A DNA stretch of 64,000 bases. It comes from Puccinellia tenuiflora. Its lineage: Eukaryota; Streptophyta; Magnoliopsida; Poales; Poaceae. Both the position numbers and the translations under genes were made by a program. The stretch spans positions 744,001 to 808,000 of the forward strand of contig QRDG01001725.1 in NCBI GenBank assembly GCA_012064385.1. Direction: 5' to 3'. The notes under the pieces are model-generated. The model was not told the origin of the DNA, made no database searches, and saw nothing but the letters and a program-made list of their open reading frames with translations. The first letter of the stretch is position 1, and the number at the start of each line of letters is the position of its first letter. Positions 35,223-46,989 of this stretch are shown here, one piece after another.

Positions 35223-36701
35223 AGAGCATCTCCAGTCGGGCGCAAATAGTTTTATTAGACGTGTCTGACAAAAAATGGCGCCCAGTCACGACGTCAATAG
35301 CCCAGTTTCGTCCGACGAGGCTCAATAGCTCGTCCGGCACACCCAGCTCAAACCCTCCGCGGAGGGAGCCGCTTGGGCGCGCCGGACGAAACCGAGGGCG
35401 CGAAACCGTCGGGTGGGCCAGCCGTGTCGTCGACACACGACGCTGAACCGCCCAACCGTTTTCGGTCGACGGCATTCATGGCGTCGTACAGAGCCGTCGT
35501 TTCACCTCTCCTACACGGCGGCGTCAATGCGCGGGCAGCAGTCGAAGCGAGGTCGCGTTTCTCCCACGGCGGCGTCTGACGACGCAACGAGCCGTCGCGT
35601 CGACTGCGGCGAGGTTAATGCGGTAGTTGGTCGGAGTTTAATGACCGGGAAGCCGGCTATATCATGGCCCCTTCTCTGTTCATCACCCGCATCCCTCCCC
35701 ACGTCACCACAACACCATGGATCCCAGCCAGAGTGAAGAGGCTCGCCGCCAGAGGGAACAAGTTCGCCGCCAGAGGGAAGAGGAGAGGCGCAGCCACGAC
35801 GCTCGCCGCGCCATGGAGGCTCATCACCGCCGCCTCCGCTACGAGCTGACCGTGGATCGCCGCGAGTGCCATGCCAACCGCATTTTGCGCGACATGCGGG
35901 AGGAGGAGAGGCGCGAAGGAGTGGAGAGGCTACGCAGCGAGCGGCGCAACCGCGGCCTCCTCCTCGGCCCGGAGGCGGGCTCCTCCTCCAACCCTCCGCT
36001 GGTGCCTCTGCTCACGGAGTCGGAGGCTCACGAACTCATCCGCACCAACACTCCGGTGCCGAGGAACAGCGAACTCCTCCCGGGATGGACGAGGAACATC
36101 AAGACAAGCGTCCCGGTGGCCCCTCGCCTCGTCGGACAGGCACGACTCGACTACATCGAGCATATCATGGCCGGCAGGCCCGAGTTGCAGGATGACCCCT
36201 GGTATGCGCCCACATCGGCATACTGGGACGAGCAGTTGGAGATTGAGCACCAGACGCGACTCAACACCTACGTCGCCGACTCGTCCGACTCCTCCTCCTA
36301 CTCCGACGAGTGGTCGGAAACAGACTGGCCGCCGGAGGACATGCAGCTCGTCATCGAGCGGTCCTTCGAACCGCCCGAGGCGAGGTTCCCCGACTGTTGC
36401 TGCCACAACTGCCGCCAGGCGCCCGCACCTACGCCGGCGGGGACCTGCCCGAACTGCAGGTGCTCCACCTGCCACCTTTTTAGCCTTTAGTTTCTTAGTT
36501 TCTATGAATTATGCTAAAGTTTGAACGAATTATGTACCATTTCAATTAAATGTATCTTATTTCAAGTTTCAAATGTTGTTTACAAAAATTGTATTGGCGT
36601 GAGCGACGGCGCCAATACGCATGTTTTCGTCCGCGCGGCGCAATACAGCTCATCTGGGTGCTCATCCGGACGCTGTATTGGCGCCCGACTAGAGATGCTC
36701 T
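35223..36701 (+). mobile_element. TIR element carrying an intact ORF (PIF/Harbinger-like)
   Basis: The ends AGAGCATCTCCAGTCGGGCG and the inverted partner ending CCCGACTAGAGATGCTCT match over 21 bp with one difference. The flanking triplets are GAA (left) and TAA (right), possibly a decayed 3-bp TSD of the Harbinger type. Near the right end GTATTGGCG/GCGCAATAC motifs repeat. There is no transposase, only the ORF at 35717-36490. The length is 1479 bp. Confidence 0.7.
35717..36490 (+). CDS. Unknown 257-residue protein inside a TIR element
   Basis: I do not recognise the family. The ATG at 35717 has a strong context (CACCATGG) and the frame is undamaged to TAG at 36488-36490. Residues 1-75 are extremely rich in Arg and Glu (RRQREQVRRQREEERR) and probably form a charged helix. 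The middle (about 85-185) looks globular, with WTRNIKTSVPVAPRL and YIEHIMAGRPELQDDPWYAP. A Ser/Asp/Glu-rich linker follows. The C-terminus has a Cys cluster, CCCHNC...CPNCRCSTC, that could bind zinc. High GC third positions match grass genes. A TATATC string lies about 60 bp upstream and AATTAAAT about 50 bp downstream. It could be an accessory ORF of the transposon, a captured host gene, or a repeat-associated hypothetical protein with many copies. Confidence 0.6.
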   Translation: MDPSQSEEARRQREQVRRQREEERRSHDARRAMEAHHRRLRYELTVDRRECHANRILRDMREEERREGVERLRSERRNRGLLLGPEAGSSSNPPLVPLLTESEAHELIRTNTPVPRNSELLPGWTRNIKTSVPVAPRLVGQARLDYIEHIMAGRPELQDDPWYAPTSAYWDEQLEIEHQTRLNTYVADSSDSSSYSDEWSETDWPPEDMQLVIERSFEPPEARFPDCCCHNCRQAPAPTPAGTCPNCRCSTCHLFSL

Positions 36702-37133
36702 AATTGTGTATCAACCCAACCTCTGCAAGGACACGATTTCGAGAATGCACACAATCATATGTTAAATATAAGTGAAAATAAATACGAGCGGCGCAATGAT
36801 CCATGGCGAGTAGAAACCATTTTTTCATCCTTTAATTACACATGGACTTCAAAAATGGTTCTCCATAAGCAAGGTATTCAACAAAGAAACGGCATACAAG
36901 CGTTGCCGGTTGCTGAATCAAACACTTAAGGCTTGATTGCTTGCTTTCACCTTGAAGATCAAGTCCAATCAATCCAAACAACGCTCTCAACGGAACGGTG
37001 CGAAAACACTATCGTTGTCGTGTACAGACCTAAAATTTCCAAAACAAAATCACGTCCCACCACTTTGTTGGTTCAATAAAGACTATGTTGACGCGCACAA
37101 TCCTGACACGTCCATGTCACGTGACCGAAAGTC
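36702..37133. other. Unassigned sequence
   Basis: About 430 bp between the TIR element and a LINE remnant. Part of it may be more decayed LINE. I see no supported gene or repeat structure. Confidence 0.5.
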
Positions 37134-37950
37134 ATGCCCGCACAAGCCCGGGTACCCATTATCAGTGATGCATGTACTACTGTCAGAGAGGGCTCTTCCG
37201 TTCTTGGAAGCTTGCTCCTCGATAGGACAACGAAGGCGCCATTGTTACCAGAGGTTTCTCGGGCAGAGCTGATATCTACCACTATATGGTACGTGTGGTG
37301 GGAACGTCGCCAGGTAACCCATGGTGAGAACCAGTAGGTACATCTCAATCTATCTCAGCTTTAGTAACCAACTATGCACGAGCAAGAAAGAGAGATCATC
37401 AGGGTATTGCCCGACATGGGTGGGTAAAGCCAAATGAGGGCTATGTGAAACTAAACGTCGACGCATCTTTTAATCCGGACAGGGGTACAGGGGCGACTGG
37501 CTCAATTATCAGAGATGAGAAAGGTCTTTTCGTGGCTGGCCGCAACTGCATCCTTCCTTTTGTTGAAGATGCGTATACTGCTGAAGCATGTGCTCTAAGG
37601 GATGGTATGTCCCTGGCTGAGTCCATGGGGTGCAACAAGCTGATCGTACACTCCGACTGTTCAGAGGTCATCGAGGTGATGAGGAATGGGGGTAATACAT
37701 TCGGCCCAGCTACAACTATTTTTGAGGATTGCATTTTCTTCTGTCGGGAGTTCACGGAGGTGATTTTCGAGCACTGCCCTAGGGAGGCTAATATGGCGGC
37801 TGATCGGTTAGCTAGCCGAGCGGATGACTCTGTTCCGACGGTTTGGAAAGAGGACCCCCCCAGACTTTCTAGTTGATGTAATTTCAAACGATGTATCTGT
37901 GTTTCCCATTTTAATATAAATCGCATGATGGCTTTCCCTCAAAAAAAAAT
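37134..37950 (+). pseudogene. 5-prime truncated LINE with RNase H domain
   Basis: The first part reads ELISTTIWYVWWERRQVTHGE (about 37267-37330), typical of the end of plant LINE reverse transcriptases, then SISALVTNYARARKR (about 37347-37392). A clean frame (37441-37876) encodes an RVT_3-type RNase H: VKLNVDASFNPDRG (first Asp), YTAEACALRDG (Glu), IVHSDCSEV (second Asp) and ANMAADRLASR (last Asp). After the stop a short 3-prime UTR ends in an A9 run at about 37941-37949, the LINE poly-A tail. Frameshifts separate the first part from RNase H. The 5-prime truncation is typical of LINE integration. Confidence 0.85.
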
Positions 37951-38479
37951 CTGCGATGATTTCGTTATAACTTATAGCAATTCCGTTGTGGATCGCTATA
38001 GTCGGTGATAGTTTTGCTTTTTCCGTCAATAGTACATGCAAGGCCCGTCCGGTCCCGATGGTTAACGAACGGTCGCGAGCACTATATCGCTCTTAGCGAG
38101 CGGAAATACCGACTCGCCCACAGTGCTCCGCAGCATGGGCCGGCCCATCTTCGTTTTTCCTTTCTTTTCGTTTTTCTTCTTCGTTTTTTCCTTCTTTTTC
38201 TGTTTCTTTTTTGTGGTTTTGTTTCTTTGTGTTTCACGCTTTCTTTCATTTTCATTTTCTCATTTTGGTTTTCCGTTGTATTTTTGTTTTTCATTTTCCT
38301 CATTTTTGGTCATACAAGAATACATTTTTTTTGGAACCCCTAAACATTTTTGAAAGACCGTTGATTTATTTTGTGAATCTATGAACATTTTTTTGAACCA
38401 ATCGAATCAACTTTTCGGTTCATATTATATTCAATTCAACCGAATTTTAATTTCTTTTTGGATCACTATTATATTTGAT

Positions 38480-39985
38480 TCACTTTTATTTTTGGTTCAT
38501 TGGCATTTTTGATTTAATATTATTTTTGGTTCATTAGGATTTTTTTTACTTGGTTCATCGGTATTTTCGGATCACTATTATTTTCGTTTCATCGGTATTT
38601 TTTATTCACTATTATTTTGGTTCACGTTTATTTTTGGTTCATCGGCATTTTTGGTTCACTATTATTGGTTCATCGGTATTTTCGGTTCACTATTATTTTT
38701 GGTTCATCGGTATTTTCGGTTCACTATTATTTTTGTTTCATTGGTATTTTTGGTTCACTATTTTTTGGTTCACTTCTATTTTTGGTTCATCGGCATTTTC
38801 GATTCACTATTATTTTCAGTTGATCGGTATTTTTGGTTCACATTTATTTTTGGTTCATCAGCATTTTTGTTTCTTGTTTTATTTCTTCCTTTATGATTTT
38901 GTATTTTGTTTCTCGGACAAACCCATCGTGAATCACTTTTTTTCAAGACATGAACCTTTTTGTCTTAACATGACCATTTTTCTTTCTTTTTTGGTGGTGC
39001 ATGAAGATATAATTACGAAAAGGCAATTTTACCAAAAAGGGTTTAAATTAGGAAAACTTATTTCAAAATATTCACTATTGTTTTTTGTTTCGCCGGCATT
39101 TTTGTTTCAGTATTATTTTTTTGGTTCATCAGCATTTTTGTTTTGCCAGTATTTCGGTTCACTATTATTTTTGGTTCACCGGTAATTTAGGTTCACTCTT
39201 ATTTTTGGTCCGCCGGTATTTTTGTTTCACTATTATTTTTGGTTCACCGGTAATTTTGATCACTATTATTTTTGGTTCGCTGGTATTTTTAGTTCACTAT
39301 TATTTTTTGTTCACCGGTAATTTTGGTTCACTGTTATTTTTTGTTCACCAGTATTTTTGGTTCACTATTATTTTCGGATTATCCAAATTTTAGTTCATTT
39401 TTGGTTCACTATTATTTTTCAGTTCATCCGAATTTTGGTTCACCTTAATTTTTGGTTGACTATTATTTTTGGTCCACCCGAATTTTTGGTTCACCGGAAG
39501 TTTTGGTTTTATTATTATTTTCGATTCACCCGAATTTTGGTTCATTTTTGGTTCAGTATTATTTTTGTTTCACTGACATTTTTAGTTCACTATTATTTTC
39601 GGTTCACTCAAATTTTGGTTCATTTTTGGTTCACTATTATTTTTGGTTCACCAGTACTTTTGGTTCACAATTATTTTCGGTTCGGCTATATTTTTTGTTC
39701 ACTATTATTTTTGGTTATCGCCATTTTTGGTTCACTCTTATTTTGGTTCACCAACATTTTTGATTCACTATAATTTTTGGTTTGCCGACATTTTTGGTTC
39801 ACTGTTATTTTTGATTCACCATTATTTTTGGTTCCTATTATTTTTGGTTCATCGGCATTTTCGATTCACTATTATTTTTGGTTGACCGATATTTTTTATT
39901 CACCCTAATGTTTAGTCCCTTTTTGGTGCTATTATTTTTGGTTCACCGGTATTTCCGGTTTAATATTATTTTTGGTTCACCCAAA
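38480..39985. repeat. AT-rich minisatellite, 17-bp unit with 34-bp period
   Basis: Units such as GGTTCATCGGTATTTTC and GGTTCACTATTATTTTT (17 bp each) alternate, giving a 34-bp higher-order period that runs for about 1.5 kb with increasing variation. From about 39985 to 40200 it changes into a different repeat built on GAAAATGGTTCATATTT. Long open frames here come from the repeat. Confidence 0.85.
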
Positions 39986-40350
39986 TTTTAGTTTTTGAAA
40001 ATGGTTCATATTTGAAAAATATTCATTTTTTAAATGGTTCCGATTTTGAAAAACATCCGTTTGAAAATGGTTCATATTTTGGAAAATATTTATTTTTAAA
40101 ATTTTTCATATTTTAAAAATGTTCATATTTGGAAAATATTCATTTTTAAATGGTTCAGATTTTAAAATAACTTAAATTGAAAATATTCATATTTCAAAGA
40201 ATTTTTCAGATTTTAAAGGGGAAAAACAAAACAAGAAAAAGAAGAAAGAAATAAAACAATAAAATATAAAGATATTGAACAAGAAAGAAAAAAAGAAAAT
40301 TAAAAAACAAAAAAAAGGAGCCGCATGTGGGCCGGCCCATATGGAGATGT

Positions 40351-40859
40351 TGTTGGGGTTATGCCGAACAGGTATCCTCGCAGAGGAAACTAAAAGCCAG
40401 CATACCAGGGTGGCCCATAGTGGTGGTAAGCCGAATCCGGCTTAACCGGGCGGCCTAGTATGATGAAGCACAGGAGGCCCATCCGGCTAAGAGAAGGTTC
40501 CAGGAGCCGGCCTGCATTGCGGAAGACTTAGCCCACAAGGCAGGGCCCAAGCCGGATTGGAGTAGAACTCTGTACTTAGTCGGTTAGGTTTCCTCCTGTA
40601 AGCCCTAGGTCCGGACGCCTTTATAAGCCGGCCTACGGGACGCCTTAGGGCACGCTCTCGATCCCAATCCACTGTAACTCGGCGATATTGCCTTATAGTG
40701 AATTGTAGCAGCACGTAGGGTTTCGCCACCGTTGCGAGATCCGAAGCTGGGTAAACCCTTTGTCACCCCGTTGCCGGAATACCCCACGTCTCCAAAACCC
40801 CTCTCTCTACCTAGCTCGATGGCACCCCTGCCGTGGCTAGATTCGACAATACCACGACA
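40351..40859 (+). repeat. 5-prime LTR of the Gypsy element
   Basis: It begins TGTTGGGGTTATGCC and ends ATACCACGACA. A TTTATAAGCC string at about 40620-40629 is a likely TATA region. Confidence 0.93.
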
Positions 40860-40880
40860 GTTGGCGCCCACCGTGGGGCA
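40860..40880 (+). other. Primer-binding site of the Gypsy element
   Basis: TTGGCGCCCACCGTGGGGC follows the 5-prime LTR after one base (G). This is the usual motif in this group of plant Gypsy elements. Confidence 0.8.
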
Positions 40881-40884
40881 GGAG

Positions 40885-43224
40885 ATGTCCGGGGTTTCGA
40901 TCCGTCCAGGAGCCACAGGCGGAGTCGGCGACACCATCGCGGTCGGCATGGTGAGCTACTTCGACGAGACAGGAGTTGGTCACGTCTTCAATGACGGCTT
41001 CTGGACGCCGGCAAAGGAGGATCCCACCGGCTGGTCCACGGTCTCCATCGGTGGTTTCGACATCTTCGTCTGCTTCACCGCCCAGGCCTTGGATGATCTC
41101 GGCTTCACCTTGAGCTTGCCCACCACCCACCCAAGCAACCTCGACGAGGAATCGGATCTGGACTCTGACGAGATCGCCGATCTGGATCTGGCTTTCGACG
41201 CTGACGATGAAGATTCTGAAGACGACGCAAGTTCCAACATGGTGGCGCCGGACTTCCACTTCGTCGGCGTCTTAGGAGAATCCGGCTCTCACGAGTCGAT
41301 GACAGAGCCTGAGTCTATCCTCCCTGCTCTGCAGGCCGGGGTTGATTCAGAAGCCGGATCAGGGGACACCGCCCATATGGAGCAGGACCTCGAATCTGAA
41401 GGAGAATCCGATGATTTTAGTCGGAAAGTTGCATCCTGTTTAGGACGCCCTGCCGAGGTCTTGATGGGTGACGTCTCTGATCCTAAAGACGACCCCAACA
41501 CCTCGAAAGCCGCCAATGGCGAAGAAAAAACTCCACAAGCCGGAAATCTCAATGTGGATTTCGTGCCACCACTGGCTCCATTGAAGGGGACAGGTAGAGT
41601 GCCGGCTGAAGGAGACGACATTAACGTTACGACCGGCGAGGCAGCAGAGAAGGAGCATGAAGAAAGGATGGCGAGGTACAAGCAGCTGCTAACGCCACTC
41701 CCTCTGAACGCATCCCTGGACGACATTGAGAAGCGCCACGCCCTGCTAGAGGAGCAAGCAGCCCAGATAGTAGAGCGTGAGGTTGAGCTTACAAACAAGG
41801 AAACAGAGTTCATCCGAAAGCAGAGAGAAAAGGGGGCTGACGATGTTTTCCGTCCGGCTCGTGACAAGAATCTGCACAAGACGTTAGATTTCCGCAGCAA
41901 GTGGGAAGCCGACCATGTTGATTCAGTCTGGAGGAATTACCACCATCGACGTGACCCGGTGACAAACCTGTGTTACTTTAATACCCCAGCCAAAAACATG
42001 GAGGCTGCCCAGGAGGTCATGTTCGACAAATAGTTGGATCGTGATGCTCGGCTTAAGTATTCGGCTTATCTTCTGGAGGTCGCACAACAGCGGCAAAATG
42101 ACTCGCAAGTCAAGACGGGACGGCTTGTCGACGATTCTCGCCTCTGTAAGTCGACTGCCAACAAGCCAAAGGCTGCTGCCCCTGCGGACCGAGACGATGA
42201 CCCGGCCGGCTCAAGTAGCCACAACAAGGGCGGTGACAAAGACCAAAAGGACAAGCACCCTAGGGGTGCGGAATCCCGGACTGGTTCTTCGCGCCATCGA
42301 GAGGCCGGCCGGGAAAGGCATCGGAGCCGAGAACAAAAGGAGGACCCTCGCAAGGAAAAGGCGGCGCCACCCCGTCAGGATCGACGACGTGAGGGTGAAA
42401 ATCAATCCCGAAGGGAGGGTAAGAGAGATCGTATGCCACCTCCACCGCGCAAAGAGCGAGATAACCCTTCCAAGTACATACCCCCTCCACGACGGCAAAG
42501 GACTCCAAACCCTCCGCGTAACGCGAGTCGGGCAAGCCAAAGCCGTCACAGGGAAGAGCCAAGGCAAGAAAAGTCGGTTGGAAAACCGCCATCAGCCAAT
42601 GATGTTTGAAGCCTAATCGAGGAGAGGAAGTCGGCCAGAGACGCCCAATACCTCGGCCCCAAGTGCTTTGGCAGAACAATCAGAGAGCAAATCCTACCTC
42701 CCACTTTGTGGAACGTAACAAAGAAGGTTGAGAAGTATAGTGGTACGGCTAATCCTGAGACCTGGCTCTCAGATTATGTCAGTGCCTGTGACATATATCA
42801 AGGAAGCGCCGACTCCGCAGTGCGTTTCTTGCCCCTGATGTTAACCGGGACGCCATGCATGTGGATTGAAGGTTTGCCGGAAATGACAGTTCACACCTGG
42901 AGTGACATGAAGCGTGTCTTTATTCAGCACTTCCAGGGCACATATAAGCGCCCAAAGTCGATTTTCGACTTACAGCGGTGCGTGCAGTAAAAGAACGAGT
43001 CTAGCCGTGAGTTCGTCTCACGATGGAGCGAAATCAAGAACGCTTGCGAAGGCGTCTCAGAAACTCAGGCGATCCATGCTTTCAAGCAATCTCTGAGGAA
43101 GGGGATGACTTTTCGCTTCATGATCTACAGCGACGAATCGGAAACTTTGGGGGGCGTACTCGCTTGTGCAAACAAGTATGCCGCTGCTGATGATGACAAC
43201 AGAGAGGATGCCGAAAACCGCTGA
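40885..43224 (+). pseudogene. Gypsy gag, several stops
   Basis: The first ATG after the primer site (40885) opens an acidic N-terminal part. A charged helical region (EKRHALLEEQAAQIVEREVE, about 41730-41790) and a basic Arg-rich linker (42250-42560) follow. The retrotransposon gag domain comes next: WNVTKKVEKYSGTANPETWL, CMWIEGLPEMTVHTW and RVFIQHFQGTYKRP (42709-42960). Stops at 42031, 42607 and 42988 break one continuous frame, so it was a single protein. It would form the particle shell. Confidence 0.85.
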
Positions 43225-43361
43225 CGCGAGTCCGGGAAAAAGAAGATTAAAGACCAAGCCGACCCTTCTCACGAAGTCGCTGCCGCCTTTGGAAAGGGTG
43301 TTCGAGGAATGGCAAGTGGCAGGGCAAGAAGCCGGCAAATAACCAATCATCCCGGCCTCCA

Positions 43362-44248
43362 ATGGTGAAGTACGACGACATTAAGCATAACCCCTGTGTT
43401 CATCATCTCAGGCCTGATGGGACGAGTTCCCACACAATCCAGCAATGTCACATCAATCGAGACATCGCCAAGGACCCCAAAGCCGGCAAGTCAAGGAACA
43501 AGCGCAAGTCCAGGAAAGACGACAAAGAGAAGGAGGAAGCTGCTTCAGAGTCGGATGACGTGGCCTCCAAAGAGAAAGGCAACAAATTCCCTAAGCATGC
43601 CGAAAGTCTCATCGTCAACTTGGCAACAGATTCCTCTCGCAAAGAAAAGGCGGCTTGGCGAGAACTTAATGCTACGGTGCCTACAGTTCCTCAATATCTG
43701 GATTGGTCCGACACACCCATCACATGGGATCGCAGCGATCATCCGGACATAGTTCCTGAAAACGGCACCTACGCGTTAGTCGTCATCCCTATAGTCGACA
43801 AATACAAGTTGACAAAGGTGCTCATGGATGGCGGCAGCAGTATCAATATACTTTATGCCGCAACATTGAAGAGAATGCGTCTCTCCGAGTCACAACTCAC
43901 CCACAGCACTATGAAGTTTCATGGGATTGTGCCGGGACGACAAGCTTCTTCGATGGGGCAAATCACCCTGAAGGTCACCTTTGGTGAAGCCGATAATTTT
44001 CGGACTGAGGACGTCTCTTTTGAGGTGGTGCCCTTTAAAAGTGCATATCATGCAATCTTTGGACGTCCGGCTTCCGCCAAGTTTATGGCTTGGCCCTGCT
44101 ACATCTATAGCAAGCTGAAAATGCCGGGACCCAACGGGATCATCATAGTCAAAGGAGACTTCAAGAAGGCCAAGGAGTGCGAGGCCTCTAATGCCGTCCA
44201 TGCTGAACAAGAAATCCGTAGGGAAGAACTGGAGGATCTCAAGAAATA
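43362..44248 (+). pseudogene. Gypsy aspartic protease region
   Basis: A frame of 295 codons contains the retropepsin-like active site LMDGGSSINILYA (about 43823-43862; DGGS instead of DTGS is usual for this group) and the trailing YHAIFGRPASAKFMA (about 44046-44090). The protease would cut the Gag-Pol precursor. It ends at a TAA (44246), after which decayed linker sequence leads to the reverse transcriptase. Confidence 0.85.
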
Positions 44249-44400
44249 AATTGGCCCCGATGAGATGCCGGCAACAGAAAAGCCATCTTCTAAGGTTGAT
44301 TCAAACTTCAAGCCAAAGGATGACACCAAGAAAATCAAGCTCTCAAAGGATGATCCGACAAAGGAGGCCATCATCGGTGCCAGTCTCGACGACAAATAGG

Positions 44401-45832
44401 AAGGCGAGCTCGTCAAGTTTCTCCGTGAGAACCGGGACATATTTGTCTGGTCACCATCCGACATGCCAGGTGTCCCGAGGAAACTTGCCGAGCACTCCCT
44501 AAAAGTCAGCAAGGACGCAAAGCCGGTCAAGCAAGGCCTCCGCCGGCTCGGAACTGAGAAGCGCAAGGCGGTTGGAAAGGAAATCCTAAGGCTCACCGCC
44601 GCCAAATTCATCCGTGAAGTTGTCCACACTGATTGGTTGGCAAATCCCGTGCTAGTCACAAAGAAAAATACCTCTGAGCTACGTATGTGCATTGATTTCA
44701 CTGGCTTAAACAAAGCCTGTCCTAAAGATCCGTTCGCCTTACCGCGTATCGATCAGGTCATTGATTCAACTGCCGGCTCAGAGATGCCATGTTTTCTGGA
44801 CGCTTATTCGGGTTACCATCAGATTAAGATGAAGGAGTCAGATCAAATCAAGACGTCCTTCACTACGCCATATGGCAATTACTGCTATGTCACAATGACT
44901 TTCGGCTTAAAGAACGCCGGTGCTACTTACTAAAGGTGTATGCAGCGGTGTTTGGACAAGCAGATTGGCCGCAATGTTCACGTCTACGTCGACGACATAG
45001 CGGTCATATCGAATAAGCGTGGCGATCTTATCGTCGATCTGTCGGAAACCTTTGCAAATCTAAGGGAGTACCAGATGAATCTTAATCCGGCAAAATGCAT
45101 CTTCGGAGTACCCGCAGGCAAGCTTCTGGGCTTCATTGTTTCCCAAAGAGGAATTGAAGTTAACCCGGAAAAGATAAAGGCGATCCAGAACATTGAAAGG
45201 CCGTCTTGTCTAAAAGACATACAACGGCTTACGGGTTCCGCCGCGGCTGTAAGCCGATTCATTAGCCGGCTTGGGGACAAAGCATTGCCATTATACAAAC
45301 TCCTCAAAAAGTCGGACAGTTTTGTTTGGACAGAGGAGGCAGAGGCAGCTTTGGCTCAGCTGAAGTATACATTGACGCATGCTCCAATCTTAGCAGCTCC
45401 GAGGGAAAAAGAGCCGCTTCTCCTCTACTTGTCGGCCACGAATTTCGTGATAAGCGCCGTCATTGTAGTGGAGCGCCTGGAGGAAGGGAAGCAATGGCCG
45501 GATCAGCGCCCCGTCTATTTCATTAGCGAGGTGTTCTCAGATTCAAAGCAACGCTACCCTCACTACCAGAAGTTAGCCTATGGTGTATTCTTTGCCGCCA
45601 GAAAATTACGGCATTACTTCCAGGATCACACAATCACGGTGGTTAGTAAAGCTCTGCTAAGAGAAATCATCAATAATGCCGACGCAATGGGTCGAGTCGC
45701 CAAATGGGGCATTGAGTTAGCAGCTTTTGACATACAGTACAAGCCGAGGACCGCCATCAAGTCTCAGGTTCTAGCCGACTTTGTTGCAGATTGGACAGAG
45801 GCGATGGAAAGCACACCATTGCCGGATTCTTA
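44401..45832 (+). pseudogene. Gypsy reverse transcriptase and first RNase H
   Basis: The reverse transcriptase part carries RMCIDFTGLNKACPKDPF (about 44684-44735), FLDAYSGYHQIKM (44793-44832), the FTTPYGNYCYVTMTFGLKNA block and VYVDDIAVIS (active-site YVDD near 44983-45010). A TAA at 44930 lies in ATY-stop-RCMQ, where Gln is expected, so a C to T change is likely. The RNase H follows, with LLYLSATNFVISAVIV, KLAYGVFFAARKLRHYF and QVLADFVADWTE. It is broken by that stop but otherwise well preserved. Confidence 0.9.
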
Positions 45833-46149
45833 ATACTGGATAATGCATTTCGATGGCTCAAAGATGAAGGAAGGCTCGGGGGCTGGAGTAGTACTAAAAT
45901 CGCCTAGGGTTAATTATCAGGCGGCCCTCAGATGTCACCATGTACTCAGTTTTGCCCTCAGCTGCGAATCGTGCTCAGTTTTGCCCCTAGTATGTGTGCA
46001 AAGACTTATTCCGCGACTCTTGCCGTCTCCTATCTGGTCAATGGTTTGACTGTTAACTTCTGACGGTTGGGACCCACATGTCATGAATTTAATAGTTTCA
46101 GCTTTTTTTTGGAAATGTTTAAATTTCTCATAGGAGGCCCACTACTGAC

Positions 46150-46820
46150 GAATCTGAATCTGAGATTTAAACAGTACAAAATTCGAAATTTTCAAGTTTC
46201 GAAAAAAAAATTGAAAAAAATTCCGAATGTTGATAATGATTATTTATGCTAGTGTGCAAAATTTAAGTGTGAAATATTGTGTAGTTTAGTCTATGTAAAA
46301 ATGACAAATTTCGGGACCTAAGATCTAGATCTAAAAATTCGAATTTTCCAAGTTTTAGATAAAAATGTGAAAAAAATCCTGGATGTCAACAATGAACATT
46401 TATTCTTATGTGCAAAATTTGAGTGTGTAATATTGTTTAGTTTGGTCTATGTAAAAATGACAAATTTCGGTATCTAATATCTAAATCTAGATCTAGATCT
46501 AAAAATTTGAAATTTTCAAGTTTTAGATAAAAATGTGAAAAAAATCCTGTATGTCACCAATGAATATTTATTCTTATGTGCAAAATTTGAGTGTGAAATA
46601 TTGTGTAGTTTGGTATGTGTAAAAATGACAAATTGTTTGATATGAGATCTAGATCTAAACAGTACAAAAAAATTCGAATTTTTCTATTTTTGAAAAAAAT
46701 GTGGAAAAAATTCCGAATGTTGATAATGATTATTTACAATAGTGTGCAAAATTTTAGTGTGAAATATTGTATAGTTTAGTCTGTGTAAAAATGACAAATT
46801 TGTGAATCTCAGATTTAACA
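46150..46820. repeat. Tandem array inside the MULE, about 156-168-bp units
   Basis: Four diverged units share the string TGTGTAAAAATGACAAATT or close variants (near 46291, 46447, 46615 and 46781). Each also carries AAATTTTCAAGTTTTAGATA and stretches of the palindromic TCTAGATCTAGA. Confidence 0.8.
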
Positions 46821-46989
46821 CTATTTAACGAGATTTAAACTACAAGTGTGTTATAATTTGTCCCCAAAATTATAGAAAAATTTAGCGAGGGCTTACCCTA
46901 ATCTTCAGTCTAAGGTTGAAGCAGGGGGGTTTCGGACGGGGTTTCGGATGGGGTTTAGTGCTTCCGGGGGTTTCGGACGGGGTTTAGGG

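Noticed and set aside
34876..36475. Minus-strand frames of 181-199 codons opposite the TIR element
   Set aside because: Shadow frames of the plus-strand ORF or crossing the element border; no domain.
38550..39885. Aromatic-rich frames up to 211 codons (repeating VHYYFWFTGIFGS-like text)
   Set aside because: Translation of the 17/34-bp minisatellite; repeats in every frame and no start context.
38480..39985. Possible CRISPR-like array
   Set aside because: Units are adjacent without unique spacers, in a eukaryotic context; it is a minisatellite.
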